Shown here: positions 1-9,269 of the stretch, in pieces
How positions within the stretch are numbered: the first letter of the stretch is position 1
Layout of the letters: each line of letters begins with the position of its first letter
DNA from: an uncultured Rhodospirillales bacterium
GTDB lineage: Bacteria > Pseudomonadota > Alphaproteobacteria > ATCC43930 > CGMCC-115725
DNA length: 64,000 nt
Direction: 5' to 3'
Assembly: GCA_903822185.1 (NCBI GenBank)
Contig: CAIJOA010000048.1
Coordinates: 62,001-126,000 of the forward strand
Made by a program: the position numbers and the translations under genes
Notes under the pieces: model-generated
Told to the model about the DNA's origin: nothing
What the model saw: the letters and a program-made list of their open reading frames with translations, nothing else
The model's database searches: none

Positions 1-622
1 CGCGCAGTACCAGCGTCGGCAGATCGATCGTCTTCAACCGGTCGCCGTAATCGAGATCGCGGATCGCTTCCCACCCCCACGAGAAAACGACGGGATCGTC
101 TTCCAGCAGCCAGTTGCGGCAGGACTGCACTTCGGGGCCGTTCAAGGCAAGATACGGCGCGGGAAACCAACGGCTCATGGTCGAATCGAGCATCGCCGGC
201 ATGCCCTTCAGAGAATCGTCGGCGCGTTGCTGCGTGCCTTTGCGCGATTCCGGCGTCTGGCGATGACCGGTATCGGCGAGGATCAGACCGGCCAAAAGTT
301 CAGGCGCTTTCAAAGCGACGCCTTGCGCCACCATGCCGCCCAGCGAGCAGCCAACGACGACAGCGCCTTCGCCGCGTTCCATCCGCAACAACTCGATCAC
401 ATCGTCGGCGAGATCATCGAGACTGAACCGATCGTGCGGCACGTCGGTGTCGCCGTGACCACGTAAATCCACCGTCACGCAGCGATAGCGATCGGCGATG
501 CGCTCGACCACCGGGTCCCAGAAAGCGCCGCGCGTGCCGATCGGATGAAGGAACATCAGCACCCGTCCCGCGCCGCGAACCCGATAAGACAGCGAAAGCC
601 CATTCGACAAACGAAAATGCAT
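1..622 (-). CDS. alpha/beta hydrolase, C-terminus outside window
   Basis: This gene begins at the ATG at 622 and runs off the left edge, so it is missing from the ORF track. It reads MHFRLSNGLSLSYRVRG and then LHPIGTRG, the oxyanion-hole region. The nucleophile elbow GCSLGG follows near residue 95. The catalytic acid and histidine would lie mostly outside the window. It is a soluble hydrolase of the alpha/beta fold; in enol-lactonase-like and deformylase-like members this elbow carries the serine nucleophile. It lies 15 bp downstream of the amidase on the same strand and is probably cotranscribed with it. The long overlapping frame 414-869 is a shadow of this gene. The family is clear; the substrate is unknown. 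Confidence 0.85.
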   Translation of the reverse strand, partial: MHFRLSNGLSLSYRVRGAGRVLMFLHPIGTRGAFWDPVVERIADRYRCVTVDLRGHGDTDVPHDRFSLDDLADDVIELLRMERGEGAVVVGCSLGGMVAQGVALKAPELLAGLILADTGHRQTPESRKGTQQRADDSLKGMPAMLDSTMSRWFPAPYLALNGPEVQSCRNWLLEDDPVVFSWGWEAIRDLDYGDRLKTIDLPTLVLR

Positions 623-637
623 CGCGTCCTCCCTGAC

Positions 638-1978
638 TTAGCGTGAGAGATTTTCTTGCACCCATCGCGCGACGCCGATCAGCGGCGCGTCCTGGTCGAG
701 AAATCCCATCAATTGAAGACCGACGGGCAAATCCTCGACCGTCAGCAGCGGCAAGGAAATCGCCGGCACGCCCAGCAGCGAACCCGGCGCGACGAAAGAA
801 GGATCGCCGGTGCTGGCGATGCCGATCGGCGCGGGCCCGGTTGCCGACAGTGTCACAGTCGCATCGCATTCTGCGGCGAGCGTCGCATAGAGCGCACGGA
901 TCGCGGCACGTTCGGCCAGCGCCTCGCGATACTGCGCGAGGGTCATCGCTTCAGCCTCGGCAAGCTTATCCAGTGTGAACTGCGTCAGCCCCGCCGAATT
1001 GAGCGTGCGGTAGCTGTTGATCGGCCAGCGCGCTTCCCAGCAATTCACTTGCTGCGATACCGGCATCGACCGGTCCAGCGCAGCTTGGGCTTTGGCGATC
1101 GCGGCGCTGCCCTTGGCGCGGCGGATTTCGACGCCCGCGCCTGCCAAACGATCAATGGCCGCGTCGAAGGCATCGCGCGTCGCGCCTTTCGCCTTGTCCC
1201 AGCCGGGCATTTCCAGCACGGCAAGACGGCCTGGCTTTTGCGCGGCCGGTGTTTCGGTAGGACCGATGAGGCCGCCATAGCCGGGGTCGCCGCCGGCGCG
1301 ATCGACGATCTGTCGCAGCATCACCCAGGCGTCTTCGATGCTGGCCGCGAGCGCACCGTGAACGCTTTGGCTCAGACCGTCGTGACTGCCGCCGCGATTG
1401 ACAGCGCCGAGACTTGGTTTGAACCCGACGACGCCGCAAAAGCTGGCCGGGCGCAGGATCGAACCCAACACCTGCGTGCCCAGTCCTGCCGCGATCATGC
1501 CCGCCGCCGTCGCCGCCGCCGAACCGCTGGACGAACCGCCCGGCGTGCGCCGCAGATCCCACGGGTTGCAGGTCGGGCCCGACGGCAGGGTCGCGAATTC
1601 GGTCGTGACGGTTTTGCCGAGAATGACCGCCCCGGCTTCGCGCAACGCCGTCACCGAAGCGGCATCGCGATTGGGCCGCCAGCCTTTGTAATAACCCGCG
1701 CCCATTTCGGTCGGCATGTCGTGGGTTTCAATGATGTCTTTGATGCCGACCGGCATGCCGTCGATCGGTGAAAGCGGCTTGCCCGCGCGCCAATGCGCCG
1801 TCGATTCATCCGCCGCCTTTTGCGCGGAGGCCGCATCGTAGGTTACGAAGGCATGAACCTGCGGCTCGATTTCGCCAAGCGTCGCCAGACAGCGATCAAG
1901 GAAAGCGCGCGGCGTGTCTGTACCCGCGCGAAAGCCATCGGCGGCAGCGACGAAGGAACGGGTTTGCGGATGTGCCAT
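638..1978 (-). CDS. amidase, amidase-signature family
   Basis: This 446-residue protein hydrolyses an amide bond with a Ser-cisSer-Lys triad. Visible parts are the lysine region GIKDII near residue 80, the signature GGSSSGSA near 150 and the nucleophile segment LGSILRPASFCG near 175, all intact. The ORF track extends it to 2791, but that part is out-of-frame sequence of the next gene. The ATG at 1978 shares one base with the TGA of the upstream alpha/beta hydrolase (TGATG), which indicates translational coupling. Length is normal for amidases of this family. No signal peptide is seen, so it is probably cytoplasmic. The substrate cannot be read from sequence; the neighbours suggest an amide intermediate of a catabolic pathway. 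Confidence 0.9.
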   Translation of the reverse strand: MAHPQTRSFVAAADGFRAGTDTPRAFLDRCLATLGEIEPQVHAFVTYDAASAQKAADESTAHWRAGKPLSPIDGMPVGIKDIIETHDMPTEMGAGYYKGWRPNRDAASVTALREAGAVILGKTVTTEFATLPSGPTCNPWDLRRTPGGSSSGSAAATAAGMIAAGLGTQVLGSILRPASFCGVVGFKPSLGAVNRGGSHDGLSQSVHGALAASIEDAWVMLRQIVDRAGGDPGYGGLIGPTETPAAQKPGRLAVLEMPGWDKAKGATRDAFDAAIDRLAGAGVEIRRAKGSAAIAKAQAALDRSMPVSQQVNCWEARWPINSYRTLNSAGLTQFTLDKLAEAEAMTLAQYREALAERAAIRALYATLAAECDATVTLSATGPAPIGIASTGDPSFVAPGSLLGVPAISLPLLTVEDLPVGLQLMGFLDQDAPLIGVARWVQENLSR

Positions 1979-2742
1979 CAGGATTGTCCGATAAAGCGAT
2001 TGATATGCGCCGCCACCTCGGCGGTACGTTCGGTATGAAGCGCGTGGCCGGTTTCCGGCATCGCGATCAGTTCGGCATTCTTGATCGGCTGGCGATAAAG
2101 CTCGGCACAGGCAAAGGGACAAATCTGATCTTCCCGGCCCCAAACGAGCAAGGTTGGCACGTCGATGCGGTGCAGCCAATAAGGCAGTTGCGGATTGCAG
2201 AGTCGCGGATTCCAGCCGAGGCGCGCCGCCGCCGCGCGGTTCTGCAGATAAACATCCTGATCCATTGCCGCGAGTTGTTTGAGACGCGCCTCGACCAAGC
2301 GTTGATCGTGAAACATGCGGCGCGCATGTTCTTCCGGCGGCCACAAGAAGATATCGCCGAACGGAACATCGGGCGAGCGAACGCCTGCCGGCGCCAAGAG
2401 GCTGATCGTCTTGAGCCGCGCGGTATCGCGGATCGCGATTTCCGCCGCCGTCCAACCGCCCAGCGAATGGCCGACCAGATGCACATCGTGCAGATCGAGC
2501 TGTTTCAGCATGTCGAGATAGAAGAACGCGAGATCGCCGACCGTCATCATCCAATCGGGGATGCTGGATCGGCCGAAACTGGGATGTTGCGGTGCGATGA
2601 CGCGATGGGTTTGGGCCAGGGTTTCGAGGAGCGGACTCCAGTTCGAACCGCCCGCACCGTGAAGGAAAAGAACCGTGTCTCCCGCGCCGCCCTCGAACAA
2701 GTGCAGCTTGGTGGCGTTGACCTCGATGGCCGATTCTTTCAT
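1978..2742 (-). CDS. alpha/beta hydrolase
   Basis: This complete 254-residue alpha/beta hydrolase begins MKESAIEVNATKLH. It shows the oxyanion motif FLHGAGGSNW (around residue 30), the nucleophile elbow GHSLGG (around 97), a likely acid in WGREDQICP and the catalytic histidine in ETGHAL. It is the first gene of a minus-strand unit with the amidase and the truncated hydrolase. It is divergent from the isochorismatase-family gene, with about 115 bp between start codons. In nicotinate and picolinate degradation a protein of this fold and size removes formate from N-formylmaleamate. That role is inference from context; other carboxyl-ester or C-C hydrolases look alike. Confidence 0.88.
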   Translation of the reverse strand: MKESAIEVNATKLHLFEGGAGDTVLFLHGAGGSNWSPLLETLAQTHRVIAPQHPSFGRSSIPDWMMTVGDLAFFYLDMLKQLDLHDVHLVGHSLGGWTAAEIAIRDTARLKTISLLAPAGVRSPDVPFGDIFLWPPEEHARRMFHDQRLVEARLKQLAAMDQDVYLQNRAAAARLGWNPRLCNPQLPYWLHRIDVPTLLVWGREDQICPFACAELYRQPIKNAELIAMPETGHALHTERTAEVAAHINRFIGQS

Positions 2743-2799
2743 CGCACTTACTCCCCCAACCGACGATAGGAAGCGGCTGGAAGCGCCGCAAGGCTATCC

Positions 2800-2829
2800 T
2801 TGAAGGTCGAAGCAGGAGAGTCGCATAAT
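2800..2829 (+). promoter_or_regulatory. candidate sigma-70 promoter for the isochorismatase-family gene
   Basis: TTGAAG and CATAAT are separated by 18 bp, with the ATG 27 bp past the -10 box. The site lies in the divergent gap between two opposite-strand catabolic genes. It is a consensus match by eye only. Confidence 0.4.
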
Positions 2830-2856
2830 GGCTGCCCTGCCAGTCCGGAGGATCTC

Positions 2857-3567
2857 ATGCACCAAGTTGCCATTCCGCCCCACGTCACCGAACGCGTGAT
2901 CGCCCGCCGCGGCAAGGAACATGTCTATGAGGATTTCGATCCGGCACGCACCGCGCTGATCGTCGTCGATATGCAGAACGGCTTCATGCTGCCGGGCGTC
3001 GCCTTCGCCGAGATCAAGACCGCGCCGACCATCGTCCCCAACATCAACAAGCTTGCCGCCGCGACACGCGCGGCAGGTGGCACCGTTGTTTGGATCGTGA
3101 CGACCTATACCAAGGCCATCGATACCGAATGGTCCACCTATTACGGCCTATCGACCGCCGAAAGCGGCGCGAAACGCAGCGCGGCGCTGACCAAGGGCGC
3201 GAAAGGTCACGCGATCTGGGACGGGCTCGAGGTGAAAGCCGGCGACCCGGTCGTCGAGAAGAAACGCTTCTCCGCCTTCATTCAGGGATCGAGCGATCTC
3301 GACAGCGTGTTGAAGGCGCGCAACATCGACAACATCCTGATCACGGGCACCGTGACCGGCGTCTGCTGCGAATCCACCGCCCGCGACGGCATGATGCTGA
3401 ACTACAAGGTCACGATGGTGACCGACGGCAACGCCGCCTATAGCGACATGGAACACAACAACGCGCTGACCGGCTTCTACGCCAGCTTCGGCGACATCAT
3501 GCCGACCGACATGCTGGTCGGGCTGATGGAAAAGAACGCGAAGAAGTATCGGCAAGCGGCGGAGTAG
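2857..3567 (+). CDS. isochorismatase-family cysteine hydrolase
   Basis: This 236-residue protein starts at MHQVAIPP, not at the longer ORF start, because a strong GGAGG lies 6 bases upstream of the ATG at 2857. The family's catalytic set is present: Asp in VVDMQNGF, Lys in the VEKKRFSAF segment, and Cys in TGVCCESTARDG. Members hydrolyse amides or ureas (nicotinamidase, N-carbamoylsarcosine amidase, maleamate amidase). It is the only plus-strand gene in the left cluster and faces away from the hydrolase-amidase unit. In pyridine-ring catabolism a family member cleaves maleamate; nothing in the sequence alone confirms that here. Confidence 0.88.
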   Translation: MHQVAIPPHVTERVIARRGKEHVYEDFDPARTALIVVDMQNGFMLPGVAFAEIKTAPTIVPNINKLAAATRAAGGTVVWIVTTYTKAIDTEWSTYYGLSTAESGAKRSAALTKGAKGHAIWDGLEVKAGDPVVEKKRFSAFIQGSSDLDSVLKARNIDNILITGTVTGVCCESTARDGMMLNYKVTMVTDGNAAYSDMEHNNALTGFYASFGDIMPTDMLVGLMEKNAKKYRQAAE

Positions 3568-3581
3568 CGACGCCTCTATGA

Positions 3582-3726
3582 GAACCCTCTCCGCCCGCTT
3601 GCGGGGGGAGAGGGCAGGGTGAGGCGGGTTTTTCGACGAAAGAAGTGGTGCAGGTGATAGACACCTCACCCTCCCGCGCGATGCGCGGGCCCCTCCCTCT
3701 CCCCACTGCGTGCGGAGAGGGATTCT
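3582..3726. repeat. dispersed repeat R3, copy 1
   Basis: This is a noncoding element between convergent genes. Its two imperfect hairpin arms contain CTCTCCGCCCGCTTGCGG and CCCTCCCTCTCCCC, separated by a variable centre. Two related copies lie at about 12757 and 41214. No transposase is present. It may also act as a bidirectional terminator here. Confidence 0.75.
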
Positions 3727-3731
3727 AACAA

Positions 3732-5369
3732 TCAGCCTTCCGGATTATCCGGCCGGAACTTCGTCTCGGGCTTGATGCCTTTCTTGCGGTACTGCGCGCT
3801 GATGCGGCCGTTTTCGAGATAGCGGCCCGTCGCCGCCCGCTCTGCCGCTTGGTCCCATTCGGGCAGCCAGTCGCCGAGCGAATAGCCATACCAGGGAGGC
3901 TGCGGCCGCAGCTTCGGCAGGCCAAGACGATCCCAGATGTCCTTGGCGCGTTCCATATAAGGCTTCGTCGGCAAGGCCAGCGGCGGGAAGTCGCCCTTCA
4001 TCGTCGCATCCATCAGCAGCGTCGAATCTTCGTCATCGTCGGATTCGCGCTTCGGCCCATGACCCTGGCCGCGATGTTTGACGGTTTCGACATCCTTCAC
4101 CGGGTCCATGCGATAGGCCATGGCCCAGAGGATCGCATCGGCATTGTCGGGATCGATGTCCTCGTTCATGGCGATGCAGATCTTGCTCATATCGCCTTTG
4201 AAGAAGGCGGCCCCATGCAGCGCACGCCAAATCTCGGTTCGAGGCATGCCTTTTTCGATCGTGATCATCGTAACGCGCAGCAAGCCGGTCAGCGGCTCGT
4301 GCAGCGAAACTTTCTTCACGCCCTTGATGCTGAGCGTGTCGCGCAGATGGGTGAGGAACAGCGGCTCATACGCCACGCGTTTGATGACACTCGATTCCGA
4401 CGGCGCGACCTGGCTGATGTAGGACGGAATGATCGCGTTGCGGCGATGGGTGATCGCCGTGATCCGCATCGGCATGTTGTATTCTTCGAGCGCGACATGG
4501 CCGTGCGATTCACCGAACGGCGCTTCGGGCTCGAGATATTCCGTGTCGATCAAACCTTCGATCACCACTTCGGCCTCGGCCGGGACCAGCAGATCGACCG
4601 TGCGAGCCCGCACGACATTGATCGGCGCCCCGACGAGGCCGCCGGCGACCTTGAACTCGTCCATGTCGATCGGCAGCTTCTGCGGGCCCATGAAGGCGAC
4701 CGAGGGCGGGCAGCCGAGCACGATGGCGCAGGGCATCGTTTTGTCGCCGCGCTTTTGATGCTTGAGGTAATGCTGAAAACCGCCGGCGCCGCCGACGCGC
4801 GTCGCCATGCGCACGACCAGGCGATCCGGCGCCTTCAGCGCTGCCCGGTAGGTGCCCATGTTCTGGATCAACGTATCGGGATCGCGGGTAATGACATTGG
4901 TCGCCGTGAGAGTCGGCGAGCTGTCGAAGCCCGGCGTCGAGATCGGAATCGTCAGCATGTCGAGGCCATGGCCTTCGCCTTCGAGGTCTTTGCCCTCGAC
5001 GATGACCTCGTGGCACGGCGCGTCATTAACGACGCGCGGGTCGATCGGATGGGCGATGGCGTGATCCCATTTCGCCTGGATGTCTTCGACCGATGCGCCC
5101 ATGCCGACGGAATAGATTTCACGGTTGGCAGCGATCGCACCGACCACGACCGGCATTTCGTATTTCCGGCCCTTGCCATCGACCACATTGGTGAAAAGGA
5201 ACGCCTTGCGTTCGCTTTCCGGCAGGCCGCCGACGAATTGCCAGCGGACCAACGGATGAAGCTCGGCGTCCTTGTCGATCTGCTCGTCAACCGTGACGAG
5301 CAGATTCTTCTTCTTCAGCGTCTCAAGATGGTCGTGGAGGTCCGGATAACCCCGCGACGCAGCCGTCAC
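3732..5369 (-). CDS. UbiD-family decarboxylase
   Basis: This 545-residue protein is a likely prenyl-FMN-dependent (de)carboxylase of aromatic or alpha,beta-unsaturated acids. UbiD-type features include ANREIYSVGMG, the central segment NMGTYRAALK, and the acid-rich active-site stretch EPEAPFGESHGH, which carries the conserved glutamates. The GTG start at 5369 overlaps the TGA of the upstream amidohydrolase as GTGA. The longer ORF start at 5522 would place 51 residues inside that gene's coding sequence. No UbiX flavin prenyltransferase is seen in the window, so the cofactor must come from elsewhere. Coupling to the amidohydrolase suggests both act on the same carboxylated intermediate. Confidence 0.9.
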   Translation of the reverse strand: MTAASRGYPDLHDHLETLKKKNLLVTVDEQIDKDAELHPLVRWQFVGGLPESERKAFLFTNVVDGKGRKYEMPVVVGAIAANREIYSVGMGASVEDIQAKWDHAIAHPIDPRVVNDAPCHEVIVEGKDLEGEGHGLDMLTIPISTPGFDSSPTLTATNVITRDPDTLIQNMGTYRAALKAPDRLVVRMATRVGGAGGFQHYLKHQKRGDKTMPCAIVLGCPPSVAFMGPQKLPIDMDEFKVAGGLVGAPINVVRARTVDLLVPAEAEVVIEGLIDTEYLEPEAPFGESHGHVALEEYNMPMRITAITHRRNAIIPSYISQVAPSESSVIKRVAYEPLFLTHLRDTLSIKGVKKVSLHEPLTGLLRVTMITIEKGMPRTEIWRALHGAAFFKGDMSKICIAMNEDIDPDNADAILWAMAYRMDPVKDVETVKHRGQGHGPKRESDDDEDSTLLMDATMKGDFPPLALPTKPYMERAKDIWDRLGLPKLRPQPPWYGYSLGDWLPEWDQAAERAATGRYLENGRISAQYRKKGIKPETKFRPDNPEG

Positions 5370-6367
5370 AGCGTCGCCCCACAAGAGCAATCGACATTGA
5401 ACAGCTGCGCCGCCGTTTCGCCGAGAATGGCGCGGCGTTCGGCGACGGTCATCGGCGTGTCTTCGATCAGCTTCACCGGGTCCGGATCGCCGATCGGGAA
5501 GGGATAATCCGAGCCCAGGCAAATCTTGTCGGCACCGGCGACGTCGCAGAGATAGCGCAGCGCGCGCGGGTCGAAGAGGACCGAATCGAAATAGAGCTGT
5601 TCGAACTCTTTTTCGGCATCGGCGAATTCGCCTTTGTGGATGGCGTTATTCCGCTTCAAACGGCCCAGCGCGAAGGGCAGCGCCGCGCCGCCATGCGACA
5701 CAAGCAACTTCATGCCCGAGTAGCGCGTCAGGTGACCGGCGAACATCATGCGCGTGATCGCGATCGAGGTGTCGGACACGCGGCCGATCGCGTTCATCAT
5801 GTCGAAATCGTTCACGCGATCATCACCGCAGACGAACATCGGATGGATGAAAATCGCGACCTTGTTATCCGAGCAATATTCCCAGAATGGGTTGAGATCG
5901 GGATCGTCGAGCTTGCCCAGTTCGCCTTTCGGCTGGGTGCCGATCATCGCGCCGTGGAAGCCTTTCTTCATGGCTTCGTCCAGCACCTGGGCGGCATGCT
6001 TGCCGCTTTGCAGCGGGACGCAGGCGAGTGGCGTCAGTTCGGGCGACCCTTTGATGTCGTTGAGGGTGCATTCGTTCATGAAGCGGCACCAGTCGGCGCC
6101 TTCATCGCCCGGCAGTTCGTAGCCGAAAATGTCGAGCCACGACCCGACCAGTTGGTTATCGACCCGCGCCTTGCCGAGCCATTCCTTGCGCTTTTCCAGA
6201 TCGAACAGCAGCGCGCCGACCGGGCGCGTCGGCTTATGATCGCCGAAGATCATCTTCATGCCGGGCTTCTCGTTGAGAATCTTCACCGACGGGAAAAGAC
6301 GGCGTTGCGTCGCCAATGCTTCGAGGAAAGAGGCCGGGACGTAATGGCCATGGGTGTCGATATTCAA
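5366..6367 (-). CDS. amidohydrolase-2 family protein (ACMSD-like)
   Basis: This 333-residue TIM-barrel metal enzyme has an N-terminal HGHYVP motif, FIHPMF near residue 180, VSHGGAALPF near 228 and the C-terminal metal aspartate in LGSDYPFP. That pattern fits the ACMSD/gamma-resorcylate decarboxylase branch, whose members decarboxylate aromatic or muconate acids without oxygen; some members are hydrolases. It lies 9 bp downstream of the Mo-hydroxylase large subunit and overlaps UbiD by 4 bp, so it is inside the operon. It is only distantly related to the four 410-residue amidohydrolases at 16.7-21.7 kb. Its size matches the 3,6-dihydroxypicolinate decarboxylase type. The assignment to any one substrate is inference. 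Confidence 0.88.
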   Translation of the reverse strand: MNIDTHGHYVPASFLEALATQRRLFPSVKILNEKPGMKMIFGDHKPTRPVGALLFDLEKRKEWLGKARVDNQLVGSWLDIFGYELPGDEGADWCRFMNECTLNDIKGSPELTPLACVPLQSGKHAAQVLDEAMKKGFHGAMIGTQPKGELGKLDDPDLNPFWEYCSDNKVAIFIHPMFVCGDDRVNDFDMMNAIGRVSDTSIAITRMMFAGHLTRYSGMKLLVSHGGAALPFALGRLKRNNAIHKGEFADAEKEFEQLYFDSVLFDPRALRYLCDVAGADKICLGSDYPFPIGDPDPVKLIEDTPMTVAERRAILGETAAQLFNVDCSCGATL

Positions 6368-6376
6368 TGGAGCCTC

Positions 6377-8773
6377 CTATGTGCGTTTATTTTCGACGGT
6401 GGCAATCAGATCGCCCAAGACCGAGGGCGTCATCGGCAATTCGGCGATCTTCAGCCCCAAAGGGGAGAGCGCATCATTCACGGCACAAGCAATGGCAGCC
6501 GGGCCGCCAAGATACCCCGCCTCGCCCGATCCCTTCTGACCGAAGGCGGTCAGCGGCGATGGGGTGCAATGATCGATGATTTTTACATCGGGCACTTCGT
6601 GCGACGACGGAATGAGGTAATCCATGAAGGTGCCGCTAAGTAGCTGGCCGGTATCGTCGTAGAGGAACCGTTCGTAGAGCGCCGCGCCGATGCCATGGGC
6701 GATGCCGCCATAGGTCATGCCATGGACGATGTCGGGATTGATCATCACGCCGCAATCATGCCCGACCGTGTAAGGCCCGAGCGTCACCTGACCGGTGACG
6801 CGATCGATCTCGGCATAGACGATATGGCTTTCGAAGGCATAACACGGATACATCTGCACCCGGCCCGTCGCATCGGGCAGCGTGCCGCCGGTCGGAACTT
6901 CGAGCACAAAGCTGGCCTGCAGCCCGGGCTCCATACCTTCGGGCAGCTCGTGGAATTTGCGATGGGCGATCTCGACGATCACTTCCCAAGATACTTTTTT
7001 TGAAGGATCGCTGCGCAGCACGACATTGCCGTCGCGATATTCGACCGCATCGATCGCAACGCCGAGCTTCTTGGCGCCGATCGCGGTGACGCTGGCCTTG
7101 ATCTTCTTCCCGGCACCCGCCGTCGCGCCGCCCAGCATGATCGCCATGCGGCTGCCGACCGGGCTGTTCGACGGCATTGCCGACAGCGAATCTGCATGCA
7201 GCACGCGGATGGTATCGGGATCGCGTTCGAGGATTTCACCCGCCACGGTCGCGGCCAGCGTCTCGTGTCCCTGGCCCGAGGTCGAGGTGTTCATGATCAC
7301 GACGATCGCGCCGAACGGATCGACCTTGATCGTGCTGGCTTCCATCCAGGTCGTGGTTTCGTTCTTGGGGTTGAACAGCGGCTCGAACGCGGAATTGCCG
7401 CCCGACGGTTCGAGACAGGTCGAAAGTCCGATGCCCGCGAGCTTTCCCGCGGCGCGCGCGGCATCGCGGCGCTTGATCAAGTCGTTATAGGTCGCGGCGG
7501 TCAGCGTCTTGTCGAGGACGGTGTGGAAGTCGCCGCTGTCATAGGTGCTGCCCGACGGGATCAGATAGGGGAACTGATCGGCGGTGATGAGGTTGCGGCG
7601 GCGGATTTCGAGCCGATCCATGCCGAGATGCGCGGCGACGCGATCGACCATGGTTTCGAGCGCGAAATTCGTCGGCGCCTGACCGAAGCCGCGCACCGCT
7701 TCTTGCGGCGTCTTGTTGGTCGTGACGCTGATCGCTTCGTATTCGACGCTGTTGACCTTGTAAGGCCCGCAGATCGCGCCGACCGGCTTACCGAGTTGTA
7801 ACGGCGCGCGGCCTGCATGCGCGCCGCAATCGTCGAGCGCGCGAATCTTCAGCGAGCGGATCATGCCGTCGTTATTGAAGGCTGCCTGCATATCGAAAAT
7901 ACGATCTGGCCCTTGCGCATCGCCGCCGCGCATATTCTCGAGCCGGTCTTCCATCAGCTTGACCGGCACACCGAGGCGCTTGGCCAGATAGCCGCCGAGG
8001 ATCGAATGTTTGAGGCCGCGCTTCACGCCATAGGAGCCGCCGACATCGACGTCGTAATGAACGCGAATGGCATTGCCTGGCACACGGAGTGCGCGGCCCA
8101 GCAGATCGTGGAACTTCGGCATCTGGATCGACGCCCAGACATCGAGCAGCTGTTGCGCCTGATTCCACTGCGAGACAACACCGAAGGTTTCGATCGGCAC
8201 GGTCGAGCTGCGATGCCAACGCGCGCGGAACGCAATGCGATGATCGGCCGCCGCGAAATCTTCTTCGACCGTGCCCCACACCCATTTCTTCTGAAAGAGG
8301 ATGTTGGAGCCGTGTTCGGGATGGAGCGGCGGCGACTCCGACGACATCGCCTGTTCCGGATCGGTCACCGGCGTCAGCGGTTCGTACTCGACCTCGACCA
8401 GCTCCGCCGCATCTTCTGCAATGGCGCGCGTATCGGCGACGACCGCCGCGACCCATTCGCCGGCATACCGTGCGATGCCGTCGGCCAGCACATAACGCCG
8501 CAGCTTCGGTGCATCGAGGCCGCTCATCATCGGATCGGTGCCGGCGACGATGTCCTCACCGGTCACGACCAGATGCACACCCGGCAAAGCCAGCGCGGCC
8601 TCCGCATTGATGCTGCGGATGCGGGCGAACGAATAAGGACTGGCGACCAGCCCGACATGCAGCATGCCGGGAATGGCGATATCCGCGACGAAGACGCCCG
8701 ACCCGGCGAGGAAGCGACGATCTTCCTTGGGCCGGCGCTTTTTCGAGATGTAACGGAAGTTCTGCTCAGCCAT
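6377..8773 (-). CDS. molybdenum hydroxylase, large (Mo-cofactor) subunit
   Basis: This 798-residue catalytic subunit belongs to the xanthine dehydrogenase/CO dehydrogenase superfamily. The start MAEQNFRYISKK at 8773 overlaps the small-subunit stop by 8 bp; the ORF-track start adds 15 residues inside that gene. The active-site loop reads AVRGFGQ near residue 390, without the AYRCSFR loop of true CO dehydrogenase. GQGHETLAATVAGEI binds the cofactor region, and the catalytic glutamate sits in GSGEAGYLGG near 750. It therefore probably hydroxylates an organic, often N-heterocyclic, substrate with water as oxygen donor. With the FAD and 2Fe-2S subunits upstream it forms a standard heterotrimer. 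Confidence 0.92.
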   Translation of the reverse strand: MAEQNFRYISKKRRPKEDRRFLAGSGVFVADIAIPGMLHVGLVASPYSFARIRSINAEAALALPGVHLVVTGEDIVAGTDPMMSGLDAPKLRRYVLADGIARYAGEWVAAVVADTRAIAEDAAELVEVEYEPLTPVTDPEQAMSSESPPLHPEHGSNILFQKKWVWGTVEEDFAAADHRIAFRARWHRSSTVPIETFGVVSQWNQAQQLLDVWASIQMPKFHDLLGRALRVPGNAIRVHYDVDVGGSYGVKRGLKHSILGGYLAKRLGVPVKLMEDRLENMRGGDAQGPDRIFDMQAAFNNDGMIRSLKIRALDDCGAHAGRAPLQLGKPVGAICGPYKVNSVEYEAISVTTNKTPQEAVRGFGQAPTNFALETMVDRVAAHLGMDRLEIRRRNLITADQFPYLIPSGSTYDSGDFHTVLDKTLTAATYNDLIKRRDAARAAGKLAGIGLSTCLEPSGGNSAFEPLFNPKNETTTWMEASTIKVDPFGAIVVIMNTSTSGQGHETLAATVAGEILERDPDTIRVLHADSLSAMPSNSPVGSRMAIMLGGATAGAGKKIKASVTAIGAKKLGVAIDAVEYRDGNVVLRSDPSKKVSWEVIVEIAHRKFHELPEGMEPGLQASFVLEVPTGGTLPDATGRVQMYPCYAFESHIVYAEIDRVTGQVTLGPYTVGHDCGVMINPDIVHGMTYGGIAHGIGAALYERFLYDDTGQLLSGTFMDYLIPSSHEVPDVKIIDHCTPSPLTAFGQKGSGEAGYLGGPAAIACAVNDALSPLGLKIAELPMTPSVLGDLIATVENKRT

Positions 8774-9266
8774 CGGACTTAACCGGGGCATTGAGGCCGC
8801 TGAGACGCTGCGCGGCAAGCTTTACCGCATCGACGATCTGCTTGTAGCCGGTGCAGCGGCAGAGATTACCGCTGATCGCTTCGCGAATTTCCTCGTCCGT
8901 CGGCAAGCGGTTCTTATCCAGCAAGGTCTGGGATGCGATCAGCATCCCGGGGGTACAGAAGCCGCATTGCAGCGCGTGGGTTTCCCAGAAGCAGTCTTGC
9001 AGCACGCTCAAGGTGCCGGGTTCCGCGAGGCCCTCGACCGTGGTGATCGATGCACCATCGGCTTGAACCGCGAACATCAGGCAGGAACGGATCGCCTGTC
9101 CTTCAAAGATGATCGAGCAAGCGCCGCAGACGCCGTGTTCGCAACCGGTATGAGTCCCGGTGAGACGCAGTTCGTCGCGCAGAAAATCGACCAGCGTCAT
9201 GCGCGCCGAGGCCTTGCCGCGATAGGTGCGGCCATTGACCTTCAGCGTGATGTCATGTTCGGACAT
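8766..9266 (-). CDS. molybdenum hydroxylase, small 2x[2Fe-2S] subunit
   Basis: This 166-residue iron-sulfur subunit relays electrons between the Mo centre and FAD. The plant-type cluster ligands are CEHGVCGAC with a later cysteine in RSCLMF. The second cluster uses CGFC and CRC in LQCGFCTPG and NLCRCTGY. All eight cysteines are visible. It lies between the FAD subunit (3 bp gap) and the large subunit (8 bp overlap), the usual order for CoxM-S-L type operons. No Tat signal is present, so the complex is cytoplasmic. Confidence 0.95.
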   Translation of the reverse strand: MSEHDITLKVNGRTYRGKASARMTLVDFLRDELRLTGTHTGCEHGVCGACSIIFEGQAIRSCLMFAVQADGASITTVEGLAEPGTLSVLQDCFWETHALQCGFCTPGMLIASQTLLDKNRLPTDEEIREAISGNLCRCTGYKQIVDAVKLAAQRLSGLNAPVKSDG

Positions 9267-9269
9267 CGC

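Noticed and set aside
638-2791. A 717 aa fusion protein of amidase with an N-terminal extension
   Set aside because: The extension lies in another frame of the alpha/beta hydrolase gene; the amidase ATG at 1978 overlaps that gene's stop and matches normal amidase length.
3582-3726. Insertion sequence or IS remnant at the R3 repeats
   Set aside because: No transposase fragment, no flanking target duplication that I could see; the structure is a pair of hairpins of about 145 bp.
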